Positions 52,350 through 61,302 of a stretch of 64,000 nucleotides of DNA are shown here, in pieces. The DNA is from Pelotomaculum propionicicum (GTDB lineage Bacteria > Bacillota > Desulfotomaculia > Desulfotomaculales > Pelotomaculaceae). Each line of letters starts with the position of its first letter. The stretch's first letter is position 1. The stretch spans positions 1 through 64,000 of the forward strand of contig NZ_QFFZ01000006.1 of assembly GCF_004369225.1 (NCBI RefSeq), written 5' to 3'. The notes under the pieces are model-generated. The model was not told the origin of the DNA. It ran no database searches and saw only the letters and a list, made by a program, of their open reading frames with translations. The position numbers and the translations under genes were made by a program.

Positions 52350-53969
52350 CTATCCTTCCGCCTCCCGGTATTCATCTTTGGGCATAATAACAGTAAATTC
52401 AGCGCCGCCTTCTTCCATGTTATTGACGGTTATACTCCCACCGGCCAATTCAACATACCGTTTGACCAGGTAAAGTCCAATACCGCGGTTCATCGAGCCT
52501 TTGGTAGTGAACCCCTGTTGAAATATTGTTTCTCTCTTTTCTAATGGAATACCTGCTCCCCAGTCACGTACCATAATGACCAAATTATTTATATTATCAA
52601 AAATTGCAAAGTATATTTTTCTTCTTTCCTGTTTTTCTTCACGGACAGCGTCAAAGGCATTTTCGATCAAGTTGCCGATGACAGCTACCATATCGCCTGT
52701 TTCCAAACACGGCGGCAATCCGGATAAACTGGATTGCCGGTCAATAACCATGTTAATCCTTAGCTCTTTGGCTCTGGCGTATTTACCTAGAAGCAGCCCG
52801 GCTATACTGTGGTCAAATATGTTCTTTGACACGATCCTCGTTATTTCTTGCTGTTCTTCAGTAATATCAAATATATAATCAAGAGCCTGCTGGCTTTTGT
52901 CAAGCTGAATCAAGCCGGCTATAGTGTGGAGCTTATTCATATATTCATGATTTTGCACGCGCAAAGCTTCAATAAATGATTTGACTCCTGTCAGCTCCTC
53001 AGCCAGCCTGTTGGCCTCAGTTTTAGCATGAAAGGTTGCAACCGCCCCGATGATATAACCTTCAAATCTTATCGGCACCCGGTTAGCCAGAACCACAGTA
53101 TTATTAATGATCATTTCGCTGTTTAAATGAGCCTGCCCGGTACTCAAAACCTCCGGCATGCGTGTGCCTGGGATAACATCACCGATATAACTTCCTATTA
53201 TTTCATCCTCGTTCTTGCCGATTATGCGCATTGCCTCACTGTTTGCTATAGTAATCCTGCTCTTGGCGTCAATGGCGATCATACCCTCGCTGATAGCTTG
53301 AAAGATTGCCACACGCTCTTCCAGGAGCCTGGCAATTTCCTCCGGCTCCATGTTAAACATGGCGCTTTTAATTTTTTTAGCCAGGTAAAAAGAGCCTAAC
53401 AGACCTATGATCATACCTATGCCCAGTGAGTAGTACAGCTGTGCCTGAATGTATTTAAGAAGACTTAACTTTGTTGGTGTCAGTACGCCGACAATGACCA
53501 CGCCGACCTGGCGGGTGCCTTCATCTACTTTTATTGGCACAAACGCGCGCACTGACGGGCCTAAAACACCTTGCGCCTTTGATATGTATTCATTATTTGC
53601 CAGGGCCGGGCTGAGATCTGTGTCGGTAAATTTTTTGCCAATCCTGTCTTCAACCGGATGTGAATACCGGGTGCCTTCCATGTCAACCACCACCACGTAT
53701 TCAACACCGGTAGCCAGGCGGGTACGTTCCACGATTGGCTGAATAATATTCTGGCCGCCCGGATTACCCACGTTTTTTTGGATTTCTTCAAACTGGGCCA
53801 GTGTCCTGGCAATGGCCATCGCTCTCATGCCCATTTCTTTTTCCAAGGAATCGGACATTCTTTCAACTACCACAAAAACACCTATGATAATAGAAAGAAA
53901 AACCGATCCAAATGAAAGAACGGCTATCTTGGTACTTAAATTATAATATTTTGGATTAATCTTAAGCAT
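52350..53969 (-). CDS. dctS: sensor histidine kinase, CitA/DcuS/DctS family
   Basis: A 539-residue membrane kinase. Two membrane helices (about residues 13-36 and 176-196) enclose an extracytoplasmic PDC/Cache-type sensor domain with the typical VVVVDMEGTRYSHP. A PAS domain at about 215-310 follows, then the phosphorylated His341 in VQNHEYMNKLH and the ATP-binding parts GNLIENAFDA near 432 and RDWGAGIP near 465. It is the first gene of the sensing operon. The ligand in the family is citrate or a C4-dicarboxylate. Confidence 0.9.
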   Translation of the reverse strand: MLKINPKYYNLSTKIAVLSFGSVFLSIIIGVFVVVERMSDSLEKEMGMRAMAIARTLAQFEEIQKNVGNPGGQNIIQPIVERTRLATGVEYVVVVDMEGTRYSHPVEDRIGKKFTDTDLSPALANNEYISKAQGVLGPSVRAFVPIKVDEGTRQVGVVIVGVLTPTKLSLLKYIQAQLYYSLGIGMIIGLLGSFYLAKKIKSAMFNMEPEEIARLLEERVAIFQAISEGMIAIDAKSRITIANSEAMRIIGKNEDEIIGSYIGDVIPGTRMPEVLSTGQAHLNSEMIINNTVVLANRVPIRFEGYIIGAVATFHAKTEANRLAEELTGVKSFIEALRVQNHEYMNKLHTIAGLIQLDKSQQALDYIFDITEEQQEITRIVSKNIFDHSIAGLLLGKYARAKELRINMVIDRQSSLSGLPPCLETGDMVAVIGNLIENAFDAVREEKQERRKIYFAIFDNINNLVIMVRDWGAGIPLEKRETIFQQGFTTKGSMNRGIGLYLVKRYVELAGGSITVNNMEEGGAEFTVIMPKDEYREAEG

Positions 53970-54010
53970 TATAAAGGCACTCTTTTTATGGCACTAAGTT
54001 GTTTTTTATG

Positions 54011-54925
54011 CTAAACCTTCAAATAAAGCTGGCGATTCTCCGCATCGTTGACAAAAGTGATAAATGCCTCAATAGCATACCCGCCTATACCCTGGGTATG
54101 CCTAATCTGGTATAGGTACCTGCTTAAATCAACACCGCTTAATTTAACCTCTTTAACCCGTCCCAGTTCCAAAGCTTCTTTAACCGCATATTTTGAAACA
54201 ATGCTCACACCCAGGTTTGCTTCAACTGCGGTGATAACGGCCCTGGTACTTCCCAATTCCATTGTATGCGGGATCTTATCCAGGATCACACCTTTTTCAG
54301 CGAGTCTCTGCTCCAACGATCTTCTGGTGCCTGAACCCTGTTCGCGGAGGATCATTGATTCATCCTTCAGGTCATTAAGAGTGACCTCGCTTTGTTTTGA
54401 CCATGGATGCGAGGGATTGACGATTAATATCAAATGATCCAACAGCCATGGTTGGCATTCAATACCTTCACCTTCCATGGTTGTTCCGGTAATACCAAGA
54501 TCAATCTCTCTTTCCCTGATCCACCGGCTGACCTGACCACTGCCCGCAACCTTCAAAATCACCTGGATGCCTGGAAACTTTTCTTTAAAACCACCAATCA
54601 TCAGGGGCAGCAGATATTCACCCGGGATAGTGCTGGCGCCTACCACAAGATGCCCGGTTTTCAGCCCTTTGAGGTCATCCAGCCCTGCTTTGATTCTGTT
54701 ATAATGCCTGATCATCTGTTTTGCTTCAGGATATAATAGACGGCCCGCTTCGGTGAGCATTACTTTTTTATCTCCACGCTGAAACAATGCTACCTGCAGG
54801 TCTTCCTCCAGTGCTTTGATCTGAAAACTGACAGCAGGCTGGCTCATAAAAAGCTGACGGGCAGCCCTGGTAAAGCTTTGCAGCTCAGCTACCCAGATAA
54901 ATGCCTCCAACTGCTTGAAATTCAT
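54011..54925 (-). CDS. LysR-family transcriptional regulator
   Basis: A 304-residue regulator with the winged helix at the start (FKQLEAFIWVAELQSFTRAA, then LFMSQPAVSFQIKALE) and the effector domain behind it. The closest look is to CysL/CbbR-like members. The ATG at 54925 follows GGTGGTG. It is in the same direction as the sensing operon but separated from it, and it is followed upstream by the PLP enzyme gene; either neighbour or a distant gene may be its target. Confidence 0.88.
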   Translation of the reverse strand: MNFKQLEAFIWVAELQSFTRAARQLFMSQPAVSFQIKALEEDLQVALFQRGDKKVMLTEAGRLLYPEAKQMIRHYNRIKAGLDDLKGLKTGHLVVGASTIPGEYLLPLMIGGFKEKFPGIQVILKVAGSGQVSRWIREREIDLGITGTTMEGEGIECQPWLLDHLILIVNPSHPWSKQSEVTLNDLKDESMILREQGSGTRRSLEQRLAEKGVILDKIPHTMELGSTRAVITAVEANLGVSIVSKYAVKEALELGRVKEVKLSGVDLSRYLYQIRHTQGIGGYAIEAFITFVNDAENRQLYLKV

Positions 54926-55010
54926 CAAAACACCACCAGTTAATGGTTCTATTTAGTTTTTCGCCAAAAAAACTTCAAAACCTTCTGAAATTTTTATTTT
55001 TTTGTTATTT

Positions 55011-56246
55011 TTACATTTTCAGCACTTCACGGGCTGCGGCCATAACCGCCAATCTTACATACTCTTTTGAAAGTCCCCCCTGCAGGTAAACAGTATATGG
55101 CGGTCTTAACGGACCGTCAGCGCTTAACTCCAAAGAAGCCCCCTGAACAAATGTACCCGCCGCCATAACTACAGGTTCAGCGTAACCAGGCATTTCATTC
55201 GCCTCCGGGCGCACATGTGAGTCCACCGGCGAGGCCCCCTGGATACCCCGGCAAAAAGCAAGCATCTTTTCAGGTGTGCCGAGTTCAATAGCCTGTACGA
55301 TATCATGCCGCCGCGCATTATACTCGGGAGAGACTTTGTATCCCAGCCTTTCAAACAATCTCGCAGCGAAAACAGCACCTTTAAGCGCTTCCGCCACAAT
55401 ATGCGGCGCGAGAAACAAACCCTGAAAAAGTGTCCTTTGATGCTCGCCGGAAGGCCCCACTTCGGCTCCTATACCTGGGGCGCTCCACCTGTTGGCGGCC
55501 ATTTCGACATATTTTGTCCTTCCGGCCACATATCCCCCAGTTGGCGCCAATCCCCCGCCCGGGTTTTTAATCAGAGAGCCTGCAACCAGGTCAGCACCGG
55601 CTTCTACCGGCTCCTCCGTCTCAACAAACTCACCGTAGCAGTTGTCTACAAAAATGACAGTTTCAGGTTTAAGGTTCCTGACAAACCCTATAATTTGCTT
55701 TATAGCGCTGATTCCCAGAGACGGCTGCCGGCTGTAGCCGCGGGAGCGCTGCAGCATAATCATTTTGGTCCTGACGTTCAGGGCTTGTCTAATTCCTTCG
55801 TAGTCTAAGCCGCCTTCATTTAATAATTCCACCTGTTTATAAGTTACGCCAAGTTCTTTAAGCGAGCCAGGGGCATTCCCACGGATTCCGATCATCTCGC
55901 CAAGGGTGTCGTAAGGCTCCCCCTGTACCGCCAGGATTTCATCTCCTGGCCGCAGGACCCCGTAAAGACATAAAGCTATGGCATGGGTCCCAGACACAAT
56001 CTGACTGCGCACTAGGGCGGCCTCGGACCTGAAAACTTCCGCGTACGTTTGCTCAAGAGCCTCCCTGCCCCTGTCTCCATAACCATAACCGGTTGCTCCT
56101 TTTAGGTGATAGTCGCTGACCCTGGTCTTTTGAAATGCGGCCAGTACTTTTTTGTGGTTGTGCATTGCAGCGGCATCGACAGCCCGGTATACTTCCTGTA
56201 CTTCTTTTTCCACCTCTTCAGATAGTTTATCTAAGTCGGTTATCAT
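55011..56246 (-). CDS. ynbB: PLP-dependent enzyme, methionine gamma-lyase-like / aluminium resistance family (YnbB)
   Basis: A 411-residue fold-type I PLP enzyme of the YnbB family. The PLP Asp is in VIFVDNCYGEFVE near residue 201, and the Schiff-base lysine is Lys227 in AGSLIKNPGGG. The family is common in Firmicutes beside hfq and miaA and is annotated as cystathionine or methionine gamma-lyase-like or as aluminium resistance protein; the true reaction is not settled. It is in the same direction as the spoVK-hfq-miaA genes. Confidence 0.9.
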   Translation of the reverse strand: MITDLDKLSEEVEKEVQEVYRAVDAAAMHNHKKVLAAFQKTRVSDYHLKGATGYGYGDRGREALEQTYAEVFRSEAALVRSQIVSGTHAIALCLYGVLRPGDEILAVQGEPYDTLGEMIGIRGNAPGSLKELGVTYKQVELLNEGGLDYEGIRQALNVRTKMIMLQRSRGYSRQPSLGISAIKQIIGFVRNLKPETVIFVDNCYGEFVETEEPVEAGADLVAGSLIKNPGGGLAPTGGYVAGRTKYVEMAANRWSAPGIGAEVGPSGEHQRTLFQGLFLAPHIVAEALKGAVFAARLFERLGYKVSPEYNARRHDIVQAIELGTPEKMLAFCRGIQGASPVDSHVRPEANEMPGYAEPVVMAAGTFVQGASLELSADGPLRPPYTVYLQGGLSKEYVRLAVMAAAREVLKM

Positions 56247-56280
56247 ATATGTGCAAGTATCTCCTTCATTAACTTGGTGT

Positions 56281-57234
56281 TTAAATCAGATCTATGGCGC
56301 CTGTTAAATCTTCTTTATGTATAACCATTAGATCGTCCCGGCTGAGATCACAATTTTTCTGCAGGAGTCTTACCGCCTGGCGCCTGATCGCCCTTTCAAT
56401 CAGATTACGCACCAACCTGGCGTTGCCGCTGTGCTCATGCCTTTTATGTTCCCTTTCAATAATAAACCTGAATTCTTCCCTGGCGCCGTTGGAAAGAAAA
56501 TACTGTCTCTGCTGCAGCATCAGATCGGCTATTGCCAGCAATTCATCGTTGCTGAAATCAGGGAAATAAATGTGTATGGGAAAGCGTGACCGCAAGCCGG
56601 GGTTTGTCTCTATAAACCAGTCCATTTCATCCTGGTAGCCCGCTAGGATCAAAATCAGATTGTCCCTGTGGTCCTCCATGCCTTTTACCAGGGCGTCTAT
56701 GGCTTCCTTGCCGAAGTCCTTCTCGCCTCCCCTGGCCAGGGAATAGGCCTCATCAATAAAAAGTATGCCGCCCAGTGCCCTTTTTACCTGCTCTCTGGTC
56801 TTTTGGGCCGTATGCCCAATAAACTCACCCACCAGGTCTGCTCGCTCAACCTCAACCAGGTGCCCTTTGGGGAGTACTCCAACTTCTTTAAAAAGCCTGC
56901 CTGATATTCTGGCAACTGTCGTTTTGCCTGTGCCCGGGTTTCCTTTAAAAATCATATGCAGGCCCAGCGGTTCAGAGACAAGCTTTTCTTTCTGCCTTTT
57001 TTTTTGGATTTCCACGTAAGAGTAGATCTCTTCTATCAACCTCTTCACGCTGCGCAGGCCGACCAGGGCATTCAACTCCAACAATATTTCCCTGGCGTTC
57101 TTAAGTGAGTTTGGTTCATCCCCGCTGCGTGCAATTTTGAGATTTAGTTGGGCCGCCTGTGTTTTCCAGCTGGTCTCTGCCTTTATATCAGTGTTCTTTA
57201 TATTCTCCTGGCTGTTCCATATCTTTACTCTCAT
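56281..57234 (-). CDS. spoVK: AAA+ ATPase, stage V sporulation protein K (SpoVK/CbbX type)
   Basis: A 317-residue AAA+ ATPase. Walker A is KGNPGTGKTTVARISG near residue 92, Walker B is GILFIDEAYSLARGG near 155, and the arginine-finger region is TNPGLRSRFP near 210. The combination with LNALVGLRSVKRLIEEI in front matches SpoVK, needed for spore maturation in Bacillus; CbbX (Rubisco activase) is the other branch but no Rubisco is present. It supports a spore-forming host. Confidence 0.88.
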   Translation of the reverse strand: MRVKIWNSQENIKNTDIKAETSWKTQAAQLNLKIARSGDEPNSLKNAREILLELNALVGLRSVKRLIEEIYSYVEIQKKRQKEKLVSEPLGLHMIFKGNPGTGKTTVARISGRLFKEVGVLPKGHLVEVERADLVGEFIGHTAQKTREQVKRALGGILFIDEAYSLARGGEKDFGKEAIDALVKGMEDHRDNLILILAGYQDEMDWFIETNPGLRSRFPIHIYFPDFSNDELLAIADLMLQQRQYFLSNGAREEFRFIIEREHKRHEHSGNARLVRNLIERAIRRQAVRLLQKNCDLSRDDLMVIHKEDLTGAIDLI

Positions 57235-57311
57235 AAGCCGCCCTCACCCCGTCTAATGCATCAATCATTACCATTATACGTCTGCGGTGAGTTTTTACGA
57301 CCAAAAAGTAA

Positions 57312-57332
57312 AGCCCCTCAATGGGAGGGGCT
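57312..57332 (-). terminator. terminator of hfq
   Basis: AGCCCCTC pairs with GAGGGGCT over a 5-base loop, and on the minus strand TTTACTTTTTGG follows. It lies 11 bases after the hfq stop. Confidence 0.8.
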
Positions 57333-57342
57333 GTCCGATGAG

Positions 57343-57585
57343 TTAGGAGCCCTTCGTTTCCGAAAAAACGGTGCTGACAGGTTTAAGCGGGCTGATCGTT
57401 GAAATCGCATGTTTGTAAACCATTAACTGCTTGCCGTCGCTTTCTAAAATTACTGTAAAATTATCAAAACCTTTAACCATTCCTTTTAACTGAAAACCAT
57501 TGACAAGGAAAATGGTTACCGGAATATTTTCTTTCCTGACCTGGTTTAAAAAAGCGTCCTGTAGATTAATCTGAGGTTTTGTCAT
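57343..57585 (-). CDS. hfq: RNA chaperone Hfq
   Basis: An 80-residue Sm-like protein that forms hexameric rings and aids pairing of small RNAs with mRNA. The Sm1 motif is [20 protein letters not shown], followed by [15 protein letters not shown] and the Sm2 signature YKHAIS near residue 60. GGGAGG precedes the ATG. It follows miaA by 41 bases, the order seen in many bacteria. Confidence 0.96.
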   Translation of the reverse strand: MTKPQINLQDAFLNQVRKENIPVTIFLVNGFQLKGMVKGFDNFTVILESDGKQLMVYKHAISTISPLKPVSTVFSETKGS

Positions 57586-57626
57586 AACTTGGCCTCCCTC
57601 CGTTGGAATGTTGTTCTTTATATTTT

Positions 57627-58589
57627 CTACAAACCTTTAGATACTCCTGCTACCGTTCTGGTAATTTCTTGCACGATAAATTCCTGACTGCCGGGCTGGT
57701 CAACAGAAAGCCACCTTATTCTGTTATCCCTCCGAAACCAGGTCAATTGTCTTTTAGCAAATCTTCTGGTGTTTCTTTTTAAAACATCAACCGCCTGATC
57801 AAGGCTCATCGCTCCGGTCAGGTATGCTGCGATTTCTTTATAACCAAGGCCGCGCATGGAACTTAGTTCAGTTGAAAAACCCATTCTTAACAACCTTGCC
57901 ACCTCTTCCACCAGGCCGGCAGCCAGCATAAGATCAACCCTCTGTTCTATTCTTTTGTACAATGCCTCCCTTTCCATAGTCAGGCCAAACATCAGCAAGT
58001 TATAGAGAGGTTGACCCGGCCGGTCAAGTGTATGATAACTTGAGATTGGCCTGCCAGTATGTTTGTGTACTTCTAGTGCCCTGATTATTCGTCTCACATC
58101 TCTTGGATGCAGTTTTTTGGCCGTCAGCGGGTCGATTTCGGACAGCTGTTTGTAGAGAGACTCAGGTCCGCGCTCAACCACCACATTTTGCAGGGCTTTC
58201 CTGTAAGATTCGTCCCCTCCAGTGTCACTGAAATCATAATCATCTATTACAGATCTTATATAAAGCCCTGTGCCGCCTACCATAAAAGGGATTTTATTCC
58301 TGCTTATAATATCCTTTATGATGCTCCTGGCCTGCTGCTGAAATAAAGAGACATTATACTCCTCGTCAGGTTCAACAATATCAATAAGATGATGGGTAAT
58401 ACCGCCCATCTGCTCAGCGGAGGGTTTGGCCGTGCCGATGTCCATACCCCGGTAGACCAGCATGGAGTCAGCGGAAATAATTTCCCCTCCTACAATAGCG
58501 GCTGCTTTTACACCTATATCACTTTTCCCTGTGGCGGTAGGTCCGGTAATAACCACCAGCGGTAAATTCTCCTGCATCGTCCCTTTCAA
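57627..58589 (-). CDS. miaA: tRNA dimethylallyltransferase
   Basis: A 320-residue enzyme that adds an isopentenyl group to A37 of tRNAs reading UNN codons. The P-loop is [13 protein letters not shown] near residue 14, the substrate motif [18 protein letters not shown] follows near 40, and [14 protein letters not shown] near 67. It overlaps the methyltransferase gene upstream by 4 bases, so the two are translationally coupled. Confidence 0.96.
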   Translation of the reverse strand: MKGTMQENLPLVVITGPTATGKSDIGVKAAAIVGGEIISADSMLVYRGMDIGTAKPSAEQMGGITHHLIDIVEPDEEYNVSLFQQQARSIIKDIISRNKIPFMVGGTGLYIRSVIDDYDFSDTGGDESYRKALQNVVVERGPESLYKQLSEIDPLTAKKLHPRDVRRIIRALEVHKHTGRPISSYHTLDRPGQPLYNLLMFGLTMEREALYKRIEQRVDLMLAAGLVEEVARLLRMGFSTELSSMRGLGYKEIAAYLTGAMSLDQAVDVLKRNTRRFAKRQLTWFRRDNRIRWLSVDQPGSQEFIVQEITRTVAGVSKGL

Positions 58590-59413
58590 TCCAACACCCC
58601 TTGCCTTTCCATGACTCCATAGGCTACGGGCGCGTAATTGCCTCCAACAACATGCTTAAACCCCAGACGTTCAAATTCAGCGCTGCCGCGTCTTTCTTTC
58701 AAAACCACTCTCTTTGCCGCCGCGCGCAGTGCCAAATTAATTGTTTCCTTTTCCACCGGCGCAGGGTCGGCAAGGAGGCGGACCGAGTTCATCGCGGGTG
58801 ATTTATGACGCGGAGCGCGAAACATCGGGTCAAAATATATAATGTCATAGCTGCACGGCTCCAAACTGCTTAAATATGTCCTGTAATCAGTGTTAATCAC
58901 ATTAATCCGGCGCATAGCCGCAGTGATATCTTCTTCTTCAGGATATGTCGAAAGACCTGACCCCACCAGTACAGAAATTATAGGTGAAGCTTCCAGTCCT
59001 GTAACCCTGCCATTGGGACCGCTGACATAGCTGGCCACTATGGCGTCAGCCCCGGGTCCTAGTGTGCAGTCCAATACAGACTCCCCGGGCATAAGGGACA
59101 TAGCCTTAATCATTTGGTCAGCCTTCCCATTTTTTAGCTCCTTTATACGCAGCCTGGCCAAGCCCGGGTGGAAAAAGAACTCCTGGCCTCCGCAAATAAA
59201 GGATGTCCTCTGGGCTGACACAACCAGTAAACCATCGACGCCGAATTTTTCGGTTATATCCTTAACTGACAAATCAGATCTTTCAGCAAAAGACACTTTA
59301 AACTCTGACGCAAGCTGTTTTGCCGCTTCTGTTTGGACGCATGTCGGGCGATGTGAAGTAGTGACTATAAAGCTTAAACAGGATACAGTCTTGCGGGGAA
59401 AGGTCTCTCCCAA
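58586..59413 (-). CDS. class I SAM-dependent methyltransferase, RsmJ-like
   Basis: About 275 residues. The SAM-binding core begins with SVLDCTLGPGADAIVAS near residue 110; the acidic end of the next strand is VTGLEASP, and the catalytic-type motif is IIYFDPMFRAP near 190. The layout resembles RsmJ, which methylates guanosine 1516 of 16S rRNA. An N-terminal part of about 100 residues is additional. A frame opens at 59443, but the TTG at 59413 has GAGGAG at proper distance. It is coupled to miaA downstream. Confidence 0.78.
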   Translation of the reverse strand: MGETFPRKTVSCLSFIVTTSHRPTCVQTEAAKQLASEFKVSFAERSDLSVKDITEKFGVDGLLVVSAQRTSFICGGQEFFFHPGLARLRIKELKNGKADQMIKAMSLMPGESVLDCTLGPGADAIVASYVSGPNGRVTGLEASPIISVLVGSGLSTYPEEEDITAAMRRINVINTDYRTYLSSLEPCSYDIIYFDPMFRAPRHKSPAMNSVRLLADPAPVEKETINLALRAAAKRVVLKERRGSAEFERLGFKHVVGGNYAPVAYGVMERQGVLD

Positions 59414-59472
59414 GATTTTTACTCCTCGTGCCCGGTTAATCAAAATCTGCTTAAAGTAGTCAATATTTTTGT

Positions 59473-61293
59473 TTAAGAACGCTTAAACCTTTTCTCCAAG
59501 TCCTCGAATGACAAGCAGATCATGGTTGGCCTGCCGTGCGGGCAAGTGAAGGGATTCTCTGTCCCGGCCAGCCTGTCCAGCAGCGCTTCCATTGATGACT
59601 GCGATAGTCTTTCGCCGGCCTTTACCGCATTCCTGCAGGCAATAGCTGAGGCAAGATGGTTGAAGAATTCCGCCCGTGCAGCACCCGGACCTCTTTCCCT
59701 GAAATAATCCAGCATATCTAAGAGGAACTCCCTGGCCTGACCTTCCGGAAAATGCGGCGGTACGCCTCGCAAAAGAAAGGTATTGCCGCCAAAATGTTCT
59801 ATTAAAAAACCTGCCTCATTAAACCAAATTATCCTCTCACTTAAAATCGCCATTTCCCTGTAATCCAATTCCAGTGTAACCGGCAGCAGCAGGCATTGGA
59901 CCGGATTTTCTATTTTACGTGCGAGACATTCCTCATAGAGAATTCTCTCATGAGCGGCATGCTGGTCAATCAGGTAAAGCCCGTCTTCCCCCCCGGCCAG
60001 GATATAAGTTGGCTTAAGCCAGGCAAGTACATTTAAAACAGGCATCTTATTTTGCCTGCCGGCATAGTCAATTTTTTCTTCAGCTTCCGCAATGCCGTCA
60101 AAGCCGGCTGCAAAAGGCTCAAACCCGCTAGCCCGAGAGATCGTTTCCTCATCTAAGGACAGGTCTGTTTCCTCTTTTTTTACTAAATTAAATTCTTGCT
60201 GTTTATTTTCATCATCCGTTTTTAACACTGGCGCCGTCATGAAATTTCTTTTATCTTTGCGGCTGCCTGACAGGGTCTGGCTAATCTTTAATGAAGGAAT
60301 GGCAGTCCTGACACGGAGCGCTTCTTTAAGCGTCCGGATAACCAGTTCGGCTGCTTCCTTTTCTTCTAAAAGACGCACCTCCAGTTTAGCCGGGTGGACA
60401 TTCACATCGATCAGTTCAGGCGCGAGGGTCATTTCCAATACAGCCACAGGACTTCTTCCACGCGGCAGTATGGTCCGGTAGGCTTCTTCAACAGCTCCTC
60501 TTATCGCCGCACACTGCACATACCGCCCGTTGATGATAGTGGTTATATGGCTGCGGCTGCTGCGGCTTAACGCAGGTTTGGAGGTAAAGCCTTTTAATAC
60601 CATTCCGCCTGCTGCGGCATCCACCAGGATCATCTCCCTGGCTTGCTCCGCTCCGTAAACTGATATTAAAGCATCTAACAATCTACCCGAACCGTTTGAA
60701 TAAAATACTCTCCTGCCATTGTTTCTAAGCTCAAAACTTACTTCCGGCCTGGTCAGAGCCAGTCTTGTAATTATTTCACCACAAAGCGAGCCTTCCATAG
60801 AAGGGCTTTTCATGGTTTTTTTTCTAACCGGAGTGTTAAAGAACAGATCTTTTACAACTACTGTTGAGCCAGGCGGGCACCCCACCGGAACTACAGTGAG
60901 CAGAGACCCGCCAGCTGCCTCTGCTCTGGCGCCGTTTATGGCTTGAGCCACTCTGGTCGTGAAGGACATCCTTGATACCGCGGCAATGCTCGGGATGGCT
61001 TCACCTCTGAAGCCCAGTGTGCCAATCCGGCTCAGGTCGGACACAACGCTGATCTTACTGGTGGCGTGCCGCTCAAAGGCAAGCAGCAGGTCCTCCTCGT
61101 TCATGCCGCAGCCATCATCCGCCACTGTTACAGACGACAGGCCGCCCTCCTCAAGATCTGTAATGATCCTGCCCGCGCCCGCATCCAGTGAATTTTCAAC
61201 CAGTTCCTTAACCACTGAAACAGGTCGCTCAACAACCTCTCCGGCGGCAATCTGGTTAATGGTCATTTCATCCAGTAAAATTATCTTCGCCAA
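59473..61293 (-). CDS. mutL: DNA mismatch repair protein MutL, with endonuclease motif
   Basis: A 606-residue GHKL ATPase. The start has NQIAAGEVVERPVSVVKELV and the ATP lid region GTLGFRGEAIPSIAAV near residue 92. In the C-terminal domain DQHAAHERILYE near 450 is the DQHA-x2-E-x4-E endonuclease motif and CPHGRP near 595 completes the metal site, so this MutL can nick DNA by itself, as in bacteria without MutH. mutS is not in the window. Confidence 0.95.
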   Translation of the reverse strand: MAKIILLDEMTINQIAAGEVVERPVSVVKELVENSLDAGAGRIITDLEEGGLSSVTVADDGCGMNEEDLLLAFERHATSKISVVSDLSRIGTLGFRGEAIPSIAAVSRMSFTTRVAQAINGARAEAAGGSLLTVVPVGCPPGSTVVVKDLFFNTPVRKKTMKSPSMEGSLCGEIITRLALTRPEVSFELRNNGRRVFYSNGSGRLLDALISVYGAEQAREMILVDAAAGGMVLKGFTSKPALSRSSRSHITTIINGRYVQCAAIRGAVEEAYRTILPRGRSPVAVLEMTLAPELIDVNVHPAKLEVRLLEEKEAAELVIRTLKEALRVRTAIPSLKISQTLSGSRKDKRNFMTAPVLKTDDENKQQEFNLVKKEETDLSLDEETISRASGFEPFAAGFDGIAEAEEKIDYAGRQNKMPVLNVLAWLKPTYILAGGEDGLYLIDQHAAHERILYEECLARKIENPVQCLLLPVTLELDYREMAILSERIIWFNEAGFLIEHFGGNTFLLRGVPPHFPEGQAREFLLDMLDYFRERGPGAARAEFFNHLASAIACRNAVKAGERLSQSSMEALLDRLAGTENPFTCPHGRPTMICLSFEDLEKRFKRS

Positions 61294-61302
61294 TACCTTA
61301 CC

